Below are positions 49,612 through 57,799 of a stretch of DNA of 64,000 nucleotides, in pieces. The position numbers and the translations under genes were made by a program. The stretch lies in contig NZ_CP058348.1 of NCBI RefSeq assembly GCF_013752535.1, positions 3,224,001-3,288,000 on the forward strand, given 5' to 3'. This DNA is from Bdellovibrio sp. KM01. GTDB taxonomy: Bacteria > Bdellovibrionota > Bdellovibrionia > Bdellovibrionales > Bdellovibrionaceae. Below the pieces are notes generated by a model that worked only from the letters and a program-made list of their open reading frames with translations, did no database searches and was not told the DNA's origin. Within the stretch, counting starts at the first letter, position 1; every line of letters begins with the position of its first letter.

Positions 49612-50865
49612 CTATTGAAGTTCTGTTTCGTTTTCAAAGCTCATCGCAGCAAATGCCGCATTTTTCGCTGCATGCTCTGCTTTATGCTCTGCCATCAACT
49701 CACGTTTTGCCTTCGGCATACCTGCCAATTTGGAATTGGAGATATCCATCGTTGCGTTTTCTTCTTTGTGCGTGCTGTTCAACTGACCGCAAGCTGCAAA
49801 GATATCGCGCCCCATGGAACGACGAAGAAGAACGTGGCACCCCAGACGGTTCAATTCCGTGTGGAAAGCTTCGATTGTCGCGTCAGAAGGACGCTCGTAC
49901 GGCGCGCCTGGATGTTCATTGAATGGAATGATATTGATTTTGCATGGTACGCCACGAGTCAGCTTCGCGACCTGACGAGCGTTTTCGATAGAATCCGTCA
50001 CACCTTTCAGCATCACATACTCGAACGTCACCTTGTCGCCGGTTTTGTCAGTGTACTGCTTGCACGCGTCCAGCAACATTGTCGTGTTCCATTTTTTATT
50101 GATCGGCATCACTTGGGTGCGGATTTCATCTGTTGGAGCATTCAAGCTCACAGCCAAACGAACTTTGGCATCAGCGATACGCCACATTTCTGGAACGATA
50201 CCAGAAGTCGATACCGTGATTTTCTTACGGGACAAATTAATACCCCATGGAGAGTGGATCACGTCGATAGTTTTGAAAACAGCTTCTGGATTGTCCAGTG
50301 GCTCGCCCATACCCATGAATACGATGTTCGTGATGCGTTGGCCTTCAGACAAAGAATCATGAACTTGCATGAACTGACCAACGATATCTTCAGTACGAAG
50401 TCTGCGTTTCAATTTTTGCTTACCCGTGAAACAGAATTTGCAACCGATGTTGCAGCCCACTTCAGAAGAAATACAAAGAGTCAGACGACCTTCAGATGGA
50501 ATCACCACGGATTCAACACTTTGGTTGTCGCCCATATCGAACAAGAACTTTTGCGTTCCATCAACGGATTTCAAGTGAGTCAAAATTTTTGGAAGCTCGA
50601 AAGAAAGAAGCTTCGGAAGTTCTGCGCGGAAGTCCTTGGACAAATTCGTCATTTGCTCTGGATCTGTCACACGTTGTTCGTAAACCCATTTAAAGATTTG
50701 TTGAGCACGGAATTGCTCTTTGCCTTTACCTTTTAGGTAAGCTTTCAAATCTTCCAAGGTCATGGAATAGAAATTTGCGGCTTTATTTTCTAGGGGTTTT
50801 GCAACGTCGTCGTCAGCGTAGTTGATAGGTGCAAGAGCAGGACTCATGCCTTCGTTCAATTCCAT
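49612..50865 (-). CDS. rlmN: 23S rRNA/tRNA adenine-C2 methyltransferase
   Basis: 417 residues. Radical-SAM enzyme that methylates A2503 of 23S rRNA and A37 of some tRNAs. The iron-sulfur motif is Cys138-x3-Cys142-x2-Cys145 (VGCNIGCKFCFTG); FMGMGEPL, the SAM-binding stretch, and the C-terminal methyl-carrying Cys in FAACGQL are present. It has about 25 extra N-terminal residues and a longer Ala/Lys-rich tail than E. coli RlmN (384). GAGGAG lies upstream of the ATG. Confidence 0.95.
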   Translation of the reverse strand: MELNEGMSPALAPINYADDDVAKPLENKAANFYSMTLEDLKAYLKGKGKEQFRAQQIFKWVYEQRVTDPEQMTNLSKDFRAELPKLLSFELPKILTHLKSVDGTQKFLFDMGDNQSVESVVIPSEGRLTLCISSEVGCNIGCKFCFTGKQKLKRRLRTEDIVGQFMQVHDSLSEGQRITNIVFMGMGEPLDNPEAVFKTIDVIHSPWGINLSRKKITVSTSGIVPEMWRIADAKVRLAVSLNAPTDEIRTQVMPINKKWNTTMLLDACKQYTDKTGDKVTFEYVMLKGVTDSIENARQVAKLTRGVPCKINIIPFNEHPGAPYERPSDATIEAFHTELNRLGCHVLLRRSMGRDIFAACGQLNSTHKEENATMDISNSKLAGMPKAKRELMAEHKAEHAAKNAAFAAMSFENETELQ

Positions 50866-50950
50866 CTCGGGGCTCCTCGGCTTATTACAGCCATGCTTGT
50901 TACAGCTGGGATCTTTATTTGATCCCTTTGGTTAGGATTAGCTGGTTTAC

Positions 50951-50969
50951 ACTCCGACTTTGTCGGAGT
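50951..50969. repeat. ACTCC-type intergenic hairpin, copy 3
   Basis: ACTCCGAC-TTT-GTCGGAGT: a perfect 8-bp stem, 3-base loop, about 85 bases upstream of rlmN. Confidence 0.55.
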
Positions 50970-51046
50970 ACGTGCAGCGGCCGATTATGTAGCATAGGAG
51001 CCCCTGAACGCCTAGCAAATCCTCTGATTTCAGCGGTTTAGCCAAT

Positions 51047-51075
51047 AAAAAAGGCCCTTAAAAAGAGCCTTTCTT
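51047..51075 (-). terminator. Terminator of the heptose-kinase operon
   Basis: On the minus strand AAGGCTC pairs with GGGCCTT (one G-U) and TTTTTTATT follows. It is about 35 bases after the stop at 51109. Confidence 0.7.
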
Positions 51076-51108
51076 GCAAAAATTGCTTATTTGACCAGAG
51101 CTTGGTGG

Positions 51109-51603
51109 TTATTCTGCGACCTTCAACAGGTCAGCCTCATAGTAACAGGCCTTTCTGAGTACCCCGGAGCGAAGTGTTTCATCATCTAAGGCCACCATCA
51201 CACCGCGATCAGTACGAAGTAAACGAATGCGCACACCCTGCTTGTTTCCAACAGACCACGTGCCACGAACGTTTGCGGCCCAACCTTCTCCACCCGAAGT
51301 GACGGCAAAGGATCCCGCCGTGTCGCGATCATTGCGTGTCTCGTAATTCATCACAGAATGTCGGTTTGATTTATAGGCATTAACAAAATCAACTCGGTGA
51401 GATTCAAACTTAGCGTCGCCAACTTTCACACTGACACTTTTAAGGCTGCCAAAGCAGTATTGAATACAATAATTGTTATTGAACTCTTTTACACGAGGTT
51501 CCCCCTCGATGACATAATTTCCGATAAATTGATCGAACGGATCTGAAGTTTCAGCGAAGGCTTGAACCGAGAAAAGTAAAATCAACGATGCGATGAACTT
51601 CAT
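51109..51603 (-). CDS. Small secreted protein of unknown function
   Basis: 164 residues with a clear signal peptide (LILLFSVQAFA|ETS). The mature part is beta-rich with Cys46 and Cys50 (NNYCIQYCFGSL) and a third Cys near the end. No family recognised. It follows the APH-like gene by 32 bases, so it is last in the hldE-type operon, just before the terminator. Confidence 0.7.
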   Translation of the reverse strand: MKFIASLILLFSVQAFAETSDPFDQFIGNYVIEGEPRVKEFNNNYCIQYCFGSLKSVSVKVGDAKFESHRVDFVNAYKSNRHSVMNYETRNDRDTAGSFAVTSGGEGWAANVRGTWSVGNKQGVRIRLLRTDRGVMVALDDETLRSGVLRKACYYEADLLKVAE

Positions 51604-51635
51604 GTTGGATCTCCTGATAGATTTCTAAAATCTCA

Positions 51636-52523
51636 TCAGGATCGCAACTCTTGAGCAATCAAAAAGGGAATGCCTAATAGCTTTTTCGTATCGCCATAAT
51701 CCCAAGCTGTTGAAATCATTGCGGCAGCAAAGGTCCACGCCTTCATTCTTTGCAAATCGAAGTTGATCTGCTCATTGAGAATCGCCATACGACGTTCCAA
51801 TGTTTTTCTTAAAGGTCGATTGACAGGATAAGCATCAAGAGGATTGTACATCATCACTGCCATTTCAAATGTCGGATCACCGACATAGCCGTGAGGATCA
51901 ATGACTTTCCAGGAATACTTATGTTGCAGAATGTTGTCGTGATGAAGATCTCCGTGAAGCAAGCGATCCTGGCTGCGATCCAACGTCAGCTCCGCGATAA
52001 TACGACGGGCTTTATCGATCATACGATCGTCGACGGCGCCCTTTAAAACATCCAGATCTTTCGCAAGGTCCGCGATATGCTTGAAGGCTCCACTGGTGAC
52101 GGTGCGCGAATTCAGCTCTCGAATGACGTTGGCAATAATGATCGTCTGTTCGTCGTCACTCAAATGTTTGGAGTGTTTTAAAGTCGTACCGGGCACCAGG
52201 AGTTCCATCAGTGTGGCACCCAAAACTTTGTCTGATTCGATCACTTGGGCCGCGACGCCGTTAAAATGGCGCAGCCACTGGCGCTCGCGATCCAAGGATT
52301 CAATATCGCAGCCGGTTTTTACGACCACTTCCAAACCGTCGGATTTACGTTTTGAAGCTCCCACGAAATGAAACGACAAATTGTCGATGGGCTTGATCGG
52401 CTCCAAATTCCAAAGCTCTTGAATTTTAAGAATGTGAGAGTCAAATTGGGAAAGCCAGGCCTCGCCCGGGGCCTTCCAGGTGGTCACAATATTTTTATAA
52501 AGATTTGAATCGCAAGAGATCAA
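51636..52523 (-). CDS. APH(6)/HUR-family aminoglycoside or hydroxyurea kinase-like protein
   Basis: 295 residues. The kinase signature RLLHGDLHHDNILQ (catalytic Asp) and later VIDPHGYVGDPTFEMAVM (metal-binding Asp) match the streptomycin-6-phosphotransferase/hydroxyurea family. The start is a TTG at 52523 with a strong GGGAGG five bases upstream. Chromosomal members are common and need not give resistance; the real substrate may be a cell-wall or sugar metabolite. Placed third in a four-gene operon. Confidence 0.82.
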   Translation of the reverse strand: MISCDSNLYKNIVTTWKAPGEAWLSQFDSHILKIQELWNLEPIKPIDNLSFHFVGASKRKSDGLEVVVKTGCDIESLDRERQWLRHFNGVAAQVIESDKVLGATLMELLVPGTTLKHSKHLSDDEQTIIIANVIRELNSRTVTSGAFKHIADLAKDLDVLKGAVDDRMIDKARRIIAELTLDRSQDRLLHGDLHHDNILQHKYSWKVIDPHGYVGDPTFEMAVMMYNPLDAYPVNRPLRKTLERRMAILNEQINFDLQRMKAWTFAAAMISTAWDYGDTKKLLGIPFLIAQELRS

Positions 52524-52547
52524 AAAAGCCTCCCATCCATCAAAGGC

Positions 52548-52928
52548 TTAGTCTTTAAAAACGTCGTAGTTCAAATCCAATTGCGGACCCAACCACATAG
52601 CCGCTTGCGTATGATCATAATGATCATCACCCGTCAGCTCATGCACCAGCACCGATAAATCACCGCGCTCGTGCATTAACCATAATACCACGTCTGTGAA
52701 TTTCTCTTTGGGAAAATTAATTTCAAACATTGGAGTCGGATGAGGACCAATTGGTTCAGGAATCAGCTGCCCCGTGAAAACCACTTGATCTTTGAATGAG
52801 ACAATCGCTTTGTTACGAAGCTCTTCGGCGAACGCGAGTTTGTCTTTTTCAAAGTAAATGTGCGCATCAAACTGCCTCGGGAATCCCTCCGGCAGCAGCT
52901 TCGAATTTACCTTGTATGACTTTTCCAT
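52548..52928 (-). CDS. DOPA 4,5-dioxygenase-like protein
   Basis: 126 residues, the full family length. The conserved residues are plain: FDAHIYFE, EPIGPHPTPMFEINF, RGDLSVLVHELTGDDHYDHTQAAMWLG (shown in parts), giving the His ligands of the metal site. The family's plant and fungal members open the ring of L-DOPA for betalain pigments; bacterial homologues are mostly uncharacterised. It is eight bases downstream of the heptose kinase gene. Confidence 0.85.
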   Translation of the reverse strand: MEKSYKVNSKLLPEGFPRQFDAHIYFEKDKLAFAEELRNKAIVSFKDQVVFTGQLIPEPIGPHPTPMFEINFPKEKFTDVVLWLMHERGDLSVLVHELTGDDHYDHTQAAMWLGPQLDLNYDVFKD

Positions 52929-52936
52929 AAGGGTTC

Positions 52937-53965
52937 TTAATGTACTTCGTTGATATATTCGATTAATTCAGGAATCTCACATGGTACGCAGCCTACTTTG
53001 CCGACCACAACACCAGCGGCGTTGTTGGCGAGCATGCAGCTGTGAACCAAGGAAAGTCCAGAAACCAAGCCCAGCGCCAATGCGGCGATAACAGTGTCAC
53101 CCGCGCCTGTAACGTCGAATACTTTTTGTGCGTAAGTTGGAACTTCAGTTATTTGATCACCGGAGAAGATAGTCATGCCATCTTTTCCACGCGTCAAAAC
53201 CACTTCTTTGGCGCCTGTGATTTTTTGCAAAGCACGGCCAACTTCGACAACCTTATTCGGGTTGCCTTTCAAATCGTCGAAATCCATGCCCGTCAAAACA
53301 ACCGCTTCGTCGTAGTTTGGTTTGATTAAATCAACGCCTTGATAGAACGAGCCCTGATTGTTGCGATGTGGATCGACCATCAATTTCTTTCCCGCTTTTT
53401 TGCAGATCGCAGAAACCTTTTCAACCACATTTCGAGAAACCACGCCCTTGGCATAATCTTCGATGATCACGCAGTCCGCTTGGCCAACATGTTTTTCAAC
53501 CATCGCCAATATGCGGTTTTCAGTTTCTTCGGAAAGATATTTTCTAAGTTCATAGTCCACACGAACAATTTGCTGCTGCTTAGCCATCATGCGCGTTTTA
53601 CGAGTCGTAGGACGCGCCTTATCCACGATCATGTATTCCCAGCTCACACCATTTTTCGCAGCAAGTTCTTTCAGAAGATTCGCACCCGTATCCTCTCCCA
53701 CCACAGAAACCATCAGCGGAGTGCCACCAAGACTGGCCACGTTTTGTGCGACATTGGCAGCTAGGCCTAAACGCATGTCTTCTTCTTCCACTTCCAGAAC
53801 TGGAACCGGAGCTTCGGGACTGATACGACGAACCTGACCCATGACATACTCATCCAAGCCAACGTCCCCGATAATGAGGATTTTTTTACCCTTCAAAGCA
53901 GGGATCTGCTTGATCAGAAGGTCTTTTTCTTGTGGGCCTAATGTAGCTTGTATAGGTGCTGTCAT
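52937..53965 (-). CDS. hldA: D-glycero-beta-D-manno-heptose-7-phosphate kinase
   Basis: 342 residues from the ATG at 53965 (TTGGAGTG upstream); the frame goes on to 54013 without a ribosome site. PfkB-fold kinase with ILIIGDVGLDEYVMGQVRRISPEAPVPVLEV (shown in part) and DVTGAGDTVIAAL, the match to the RfaE/HldE kinase domain. It makes heptose-1,7-bisphosphate for the LPS core. The second (adenylyltransferase) domain of HldE is absent, so that activity must come from a separate HldC. First gene of the operon to 51109. Confidence 0.9.
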   Translation of the reverse strand: MTAPIQATLGPQEKDLLIKQIPALKGKKILIIGDVGLDEYVMGQVRRISPEAPVPVLEVEEEDMRLGLAANVAQNVASLGGTPLMVSVVGEDTGANLLKELAAKNGVSWEYMIVDKARPTTRKTRMMAKQQQIVRVDYELRKYLSEETENRILAMVEKHVGQADCVIIEDYAKGVVSRNVVEKVSAICKKAGKKLMVDPHRNNQGSFYQGVDLIKPNYDEAVVLTGMDFDDLKGNPNKVVEVGRALQKITGAKEVVLTRGKDGMTIFSGDQITEVPTYAQKVFDVTGAGDTVIAALALGLVSGLSLVHSCMLANNAAGVVVGKVGCVPCEIPELIEYINEVH

Positions 53966-54070
53966 TTTTTCACTCCAAAAGCCATTTTTAACGGATTGCT
54001 CCCCCGCTGTCATCCCTTTCTAATGGCGGCTCTTGGCAGCAAAACAGGCTTTGTGCTAAAAAGGCGCTCT

Positions 54071-54982
54071 ATGTTCAAACCCAAAGGCAAATCTCAGGGT
54101 GCTCGTGGCCCAGCTTTCAAAAACAATTCCCGTGGTGGCAAGCCTGGCTCTCGCAATGGCGACGAGCGCAAAACCGCGTCGAATCTAATTTACGAGCAAA
54201 ATTACATCAGCCCGCGGGAAAAAGAAGAAATCCTGAAATACCTAAGCACGCTGTATCCCATCTGGGAGATGCGTTACTCCAAGAACAATCCTCCCCCTGA
54301 AAACCAAAAGCAAAGACCCCTGTTGCGCCCGGTTTACTGGTTGGGGAACTGGCAATTTGCGTGCTTGAATTACTATCATCCACCTAAAGGTATCTATAAC
54401 CGATGTGTCTCGGCAGAGCGCTATCCACCGGTTTTGGAATACCTGGTGAATAAAATAGAAAGCTTAGTAAAAGAGAAATTCGATCCTCGCGATATTCCCC
54501 GCGGCTGGACTTTAAACACCTGCTTAATCAATTACTATGGAAATCAAGTTCAAGAAGACGGCAAAAAAGTCGACTGCGCCCGCGTGGGAGAGCACAAGGA
54601 CTTCGAACCAGGGCCGGTGGCTTCAATTTCTTTTGGCGAGCGCGCACTATTTCAATTCGTGTCCAGCAAAGGCACTGAATCCAAATCAGACGTCGTCTTG
54701 CAACAGTGGCTTGATGACTGTTCATTGCAAATATTTGGTGGCGAGAAATTTAAGAAGCAACTTTTCCACCGCGTCCAACGCGTGGAAGATAAAGCCGATA
54801 AAATCTTTCCCTTGAACGACATCACCAATTTCGAAACTCGCAGAATCAATTTCACTTTCCGCTATGTTCCTGACGAACATATCGTCCCATTCAGAAAACT
54901 CTCTGAAGAGGCTCAAGACGACGTTCGCCAGTACATGGAAAAACTCGCGGAAAAATCGCCTTTCTTTAAGTCCCAGTTATAA
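54071..54982 (+). CDS. AlkB-like 2-oxoglutarate/Fe(II) dioxygenase
   Basis: 303 residues from the ATG at 54071 (AAAAAGGCG upstream). An N-terminal basic, Gly-rich tail (KPKGKSQGARGPAFKNNSRGG shown as KPKGKSQGARG) is followed by the double-stranded beta-helix domain: WTLNTCLINYYGNQ, GEHKDFEPGPVASISFG with the HxD iron motif, FHRVQRVEDKAD with the distal His, and RRINFTFRYV, the RxNxTxR 2-oxoglutarate motif. It could repair alkylated nucleic acid or modify tRNA or protein. Divergent from the heptose kinase gene. Confidence 0.87.
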   Translation: MFKPKGKSQGARGPAFKNNSRGGKPGSRNGDERKTASNLIYEQNYISPREKEEILKYLSTLYPIWEMRYSKNNPPPENQKQRPLLRPVYWLGNWQFACLNYYHPPKGIYNRCVSAERYPPVLEYLVNKIESLVKEKFDPRDIPRGWTLNTCLINYYGNQVQEDGKKVDCARVGEHKDFEPGPVASISFGERALFQFVSSKGTESKSDVVLQQWLDDCSLQIFGGEKFKKQLFHRVQRVEDKADKIFPLNDITNFETRRINFTFRYVPDEHIVPFRKLSEEAQDDVRQYMEKLAEKSPFFKSQL

Positions 54983-55023
54983 TCGGCCCTTTAATCCGTC
55001 TGGCCACTTTCGGTTTGCGGGAC

Positions 55024-55043
55024 AAAGTAAGTCCGTACCTTTT
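55024..55043 (-). repeat. Dispersed element, 20-bp identical copy
   Basis: AAAGTAAGTCCGTACCTTTT, identical to 16141-16160, between the AlkB-like and protease genes. Confidence 0.65.
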
Positions 55044-55088
55044 AGGCACAATACTTGATTAGTTAGATTCTTGTGGATGGAGAGTGCC

Positions 55089-55997
55089 ATGAGATTCAAC
55101 CTATTGAAGCAACTGACTAGTATTTTGACAGTGAACCCGCCAAGGGCGTCACTCTCCGTTTTAATGGCTCTGCTGGGCTTTTCAAGCCTTCAAGCCTGGG
55201 CAATTACAGGGGGCAGTTCTGTTGCGCCCAACAGCTCCGTGGCCTTACGCACCGTTGGCATTTTCAATGTGAAAACAGCTAACGCTTGCTCGGGAACTTT
55301 GATTACGAAAGACGTGGTTTTGACTGCGGGCCACTGCGTGATCTCTAAAAAAGAAAATCTGATTGTTATTTTCGATACTCATTTCCCGAATAAAGTCGGC
55401 GAAACAGATAAGATCGACCCTCGAAATATTCGCACGATCAAAGCTATGGCTTTCCACGATGACTTCAAAAATCTGGACGAAGCTGGTAGCGATTATGGCG
55501 ATATCGGCATTATCAAACTAGCTTCCGCTGCTCCTGAAAATTACCTCATCACGCCCCTTCTGAAAGACGTATCGAAAATCCGTCCTTCCGACACGGTGAC
55601 TTTGGCAGGATTTGGTTATTCTTCAGAAAAGACCATTGTGACAGATCGCAATTATCCGGGGATCGACACAGCCGTCAGCGAGGGCCGGGGCTATTGCAAC
55701 AACTATAAAACAAAGTGCTATGTCACCGAAGTTGAAGGTGATGGCCAGCTTCGCGAAGTACAAGTTACAATCGAATCTTTGCGCGACAAAGATATGGTCC
55801 TTAACGAAAGCAACCAAAAGGCCACTTGCAGTGGTGACTCTGGTGGTCCGGCATTTATCGATATTAACGGCAAAACTCTGCTTGCAGGTGTAACAAGCCG
55901 TACGTTGACTGATAATGACTGCGGGTCTGCTCAAGGTGTGAAGACTTTGGTTCCACACTATTTCAATTGGATCAAACAGATGATCCGGTCTATGTAA
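55089..55997 (+). CDS. Secreted trypsin-like serine protease (S1)
   Basis: 302 residues from the ATG at 55089 (GGAG six bases upstream). A long signal region ends QAWA, so the mature N-terminus is ITGGSS, the activated form of S1 proteases. Catalytic triad: His82 (LTAGHC), Asp138 (GDIGIIKL) and Ser251 (CSGDSGGP). Six cysteines allow the usual disulfides. Ser/Gly at the specificity pocket cannot be judged with certainty. Its end overlaps the convergent GMC gene by eight bases. Likely exported to digest protein. Confidence 0.9.
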   Translation: MRFNLLKQLTSILTVNPPRASLSVLMALLGFSSLQAWAITGGSSVAPNSSVALRTVGIFNVKTANACSGTLITKDVVLTAGHCVISKKENLIVIFDTHFPNKVGETDKIDPRNIRTIKAMAFHDDFKNLDEAGSDYGDIGIIKLASAAPENYLITPLLKDVSKIRPSDTVTLAGFGYSSEKTIVTDRNYPGIDTAVSEGRGYCNNYKTKCYVTEVEGDGQLREVQVTIESLRDKDMVLNESNQKATCSGDSGGPAFIDINGKTLLAGVTSRTLTDNDCGSAQGVKTLVPHYFNWIKQMIRSM

Positions 55998-57726
55998 TCT
56001 GCATTCTTTCAATCGCTCGCTCGGACAAGGCTGATATCGTTAATAACGGATTCACCCCGAGCGCTGTCGGCACAATCGATCCATCCAAAACAAAAAGTCC
56101 TGCATGCAAACTGCCATCTGCTTGGTAAACTTGGCCCAAATGATTAACCACTCCATTTTTCACCGAGTCCGCCATCACACATCCACCCAAAGGATGAACC
56201 GTCACCAGATTTTTCCCATTGATAATTAAAGTCCTTGGATTCATCACGAAATTTCCACCGAGTGCGCGGGATTGCACCTTCATCGCGCGATCAATTGTGG
56301 GATAAATGGGATCATGCTTGACCTCGGGCCAATGCACACGAATGCGACCTTTGCGATCTAATTGTAGTTTTCCGTCGGCGCGATCATGCCCCATACCCAG
56401 GTAAACCATCGAATAATTTAAAGCACCCTTTTCAATATCTTTGGACAGAGTAATATCGCGTCCCACGCGCAGGTATCGCGATGCTGAAATACGAAACTTC
56501 GCCACTCCCATCGCCAGTCTTAGCGGAATTGTGAAGGCACCAGGAAAAGTTCCCTCTTCGATAATAAAGCGATCGAACAGATTTTTTTTGTTACGATAGT
56601 CTGCTATCGAATAAATAACCGCACCCGGTTTCATATCCACGCGAATCCGACTGGCCGAGGAAAATCCAATCGCGTTCGTGCGAAAGGCGGTGTTGAAGGA
56701 AAGACCCAAAACATCACCGTTACCGGAAAATCTTTGCCCCAACTTCTCTGAAAGACTTAATCCGTGTTCTTGAGAATTTAATAATAGCTTGGTGCTCCCC
56801 ATGGTTCCTGCCGACACAATCACCTGTTTTGCTAAAACAGATTTGCGAATCCTTTCACCGTTCTGGGAAACGTACAGACAATGAATGCGATAGCCCGCAG
56901 TTAGCTTTTCAATCCATAAAACTTCGATTTGCGTGAAAATTTCAGCGCCTTGATTTTTCGCAAGCGGCAGATAGTTCATATTCAAAGTGTTTTTTGCGCC
57001 GGTATTGCAGCCCGAGCAACAATTTCCACACTCAATGCATTTAGGCTGAGTCACTCCAGGTTGTTGCGCTTGTTCACCATACAGGTTCACTGCAACCGGT
57101 GGAAACTTCACCTCCACACCGAGTTCGTGAGACGCATATTCATGGGCTCGCACTTTTGCGCTGCTCATACGCCGAGGATCAAAAGCCTGTCCTTGCAGCA
57201 TACTTTTCACCCGAGAATAGTACTTTTCAAACTGCCCTGAATGAACTTCTTCCACCAAAGCTTGTGGCCATTCGGGCGAGCGGACTGTTTCGCGATCAGG
57301 ACGAACTAAGGCTCCGGCATTGATCAACGAAGTTCCGCCCAAACCATTCCCATTTAAAACATCCATTTCGTGATTGGCGTGAACCTCAAACAAACCAAAT
57401 GGATTTTTCTTACAGCGAATATCGTTGCGAACGTCTTCAAACTTTTCAGAAAAACTTCCCGGTGGTCGCTCCGGACCACGTTCTAAAACCGCCACACGAC
57501 AACGCCCCGCCAATCGAGCCGCAGAGACAGAACCGCCATAACCAGAACCAATGACGACAACATCATACCGTTCCCGCAAATCCGAAATAGGATTCGCAAG
57601 CGGAGTATATCTAATTTTCAAAGGAACAATTTTAACCTGTGGTTCCGCCAAGCCCGTGCGCGCAAAAGCACCCATCAAACCAGCAATAAAGCCAGATTTA
57701 AGAAACGAACGACGAGAAGTCCCCAT
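55990..57726 (-). CDS. Tat-exported GMC-family oxidoreductase (cholesterol-oxidase-like)
   Basis: 578 residues from the ATG at 57726, which opens a Tat signal (SRRSFLKSG). FAD motif VVVIGSGYGGSVSAARLAG, GLGGTSLINAGALVRPD and the C-terminal HPLGGCVMAD with catalytic His and GVNPLLTISALSERA match cholesterol oxidase/GMC enzymes. A cysteine cluster, CIECGNCCSGCNTGAKNT, sits near residue 230, as in several bacterial GMC oxidases. The frame is open back to 57846 but overlaps the upstream gene. It is 73 bases after a secreted hydrolase gene, so both may act on the same lipid or sterol. Confidence 0.87.
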   Translation of the reverse strand: MGTSRRSFLKSGFIAGLMGAFARTGLAEPQVKIVPLKIRYTPLANPISDLRERYDVVVIGSGYGGSVSAARLAGRCRVAVLERGPERPPGSFSEKFEDVRNDIRCKKNPFGLFEVHANHEMDVLNGNGLGGTSLINAGALVRPDRETVRSPEWPQALVEEVHSGQFEKYYSRVKSMLQGQAFDPRRMSSAKVRAHEYASHELGVEVKFPPVAVNLYGEQAQQPGVTQPKCIECGNCCSGCNTGAKNTLNMNYLPLAKNQGAEIFTQIEVLWIEKLTAGYRIHCLYVSQNGERIRKSVLAKQVIVSAGTMGSTKLLLNSQEHGLSLSEKLGQRFSGNGDVLGLSFNTAFRTNAIGFSSASRIRVDMKPGAVIYSIADYRNKKNLFDRFIIEEGTFPGAFTIPLRLAMGVAKFRISASRYLRVGRDITLSKDIEKGALNYSMVYLGMGHDRADGKLQLDRKGRIRVHWPEVKHDPIYPTIDRAMKVQSRALGGNFVMNPRTLIINGKNLVTVHPLGGCVMADSVKNGVVNHLGQVYQADGSLHAGLFVLDGSIVPTALGVNPLLTISALSERAIERMQIT

Positions 57727-57799
57727 CCACCAAGGAAACCGCAGATTCAGGGAGAAAGAAATCTCCCCCAAAAAACATTGCAGAAAGACATGCCCCAAC

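Noticed and set aside
49615-50736. Long plus-strand open frame (373 codons) opposite rlmN
   Set aside because: It mirrors rlmN codons, is rich in His/Arg/Phe with no domain, and rlmN on the other strand has all catalytic motifs.
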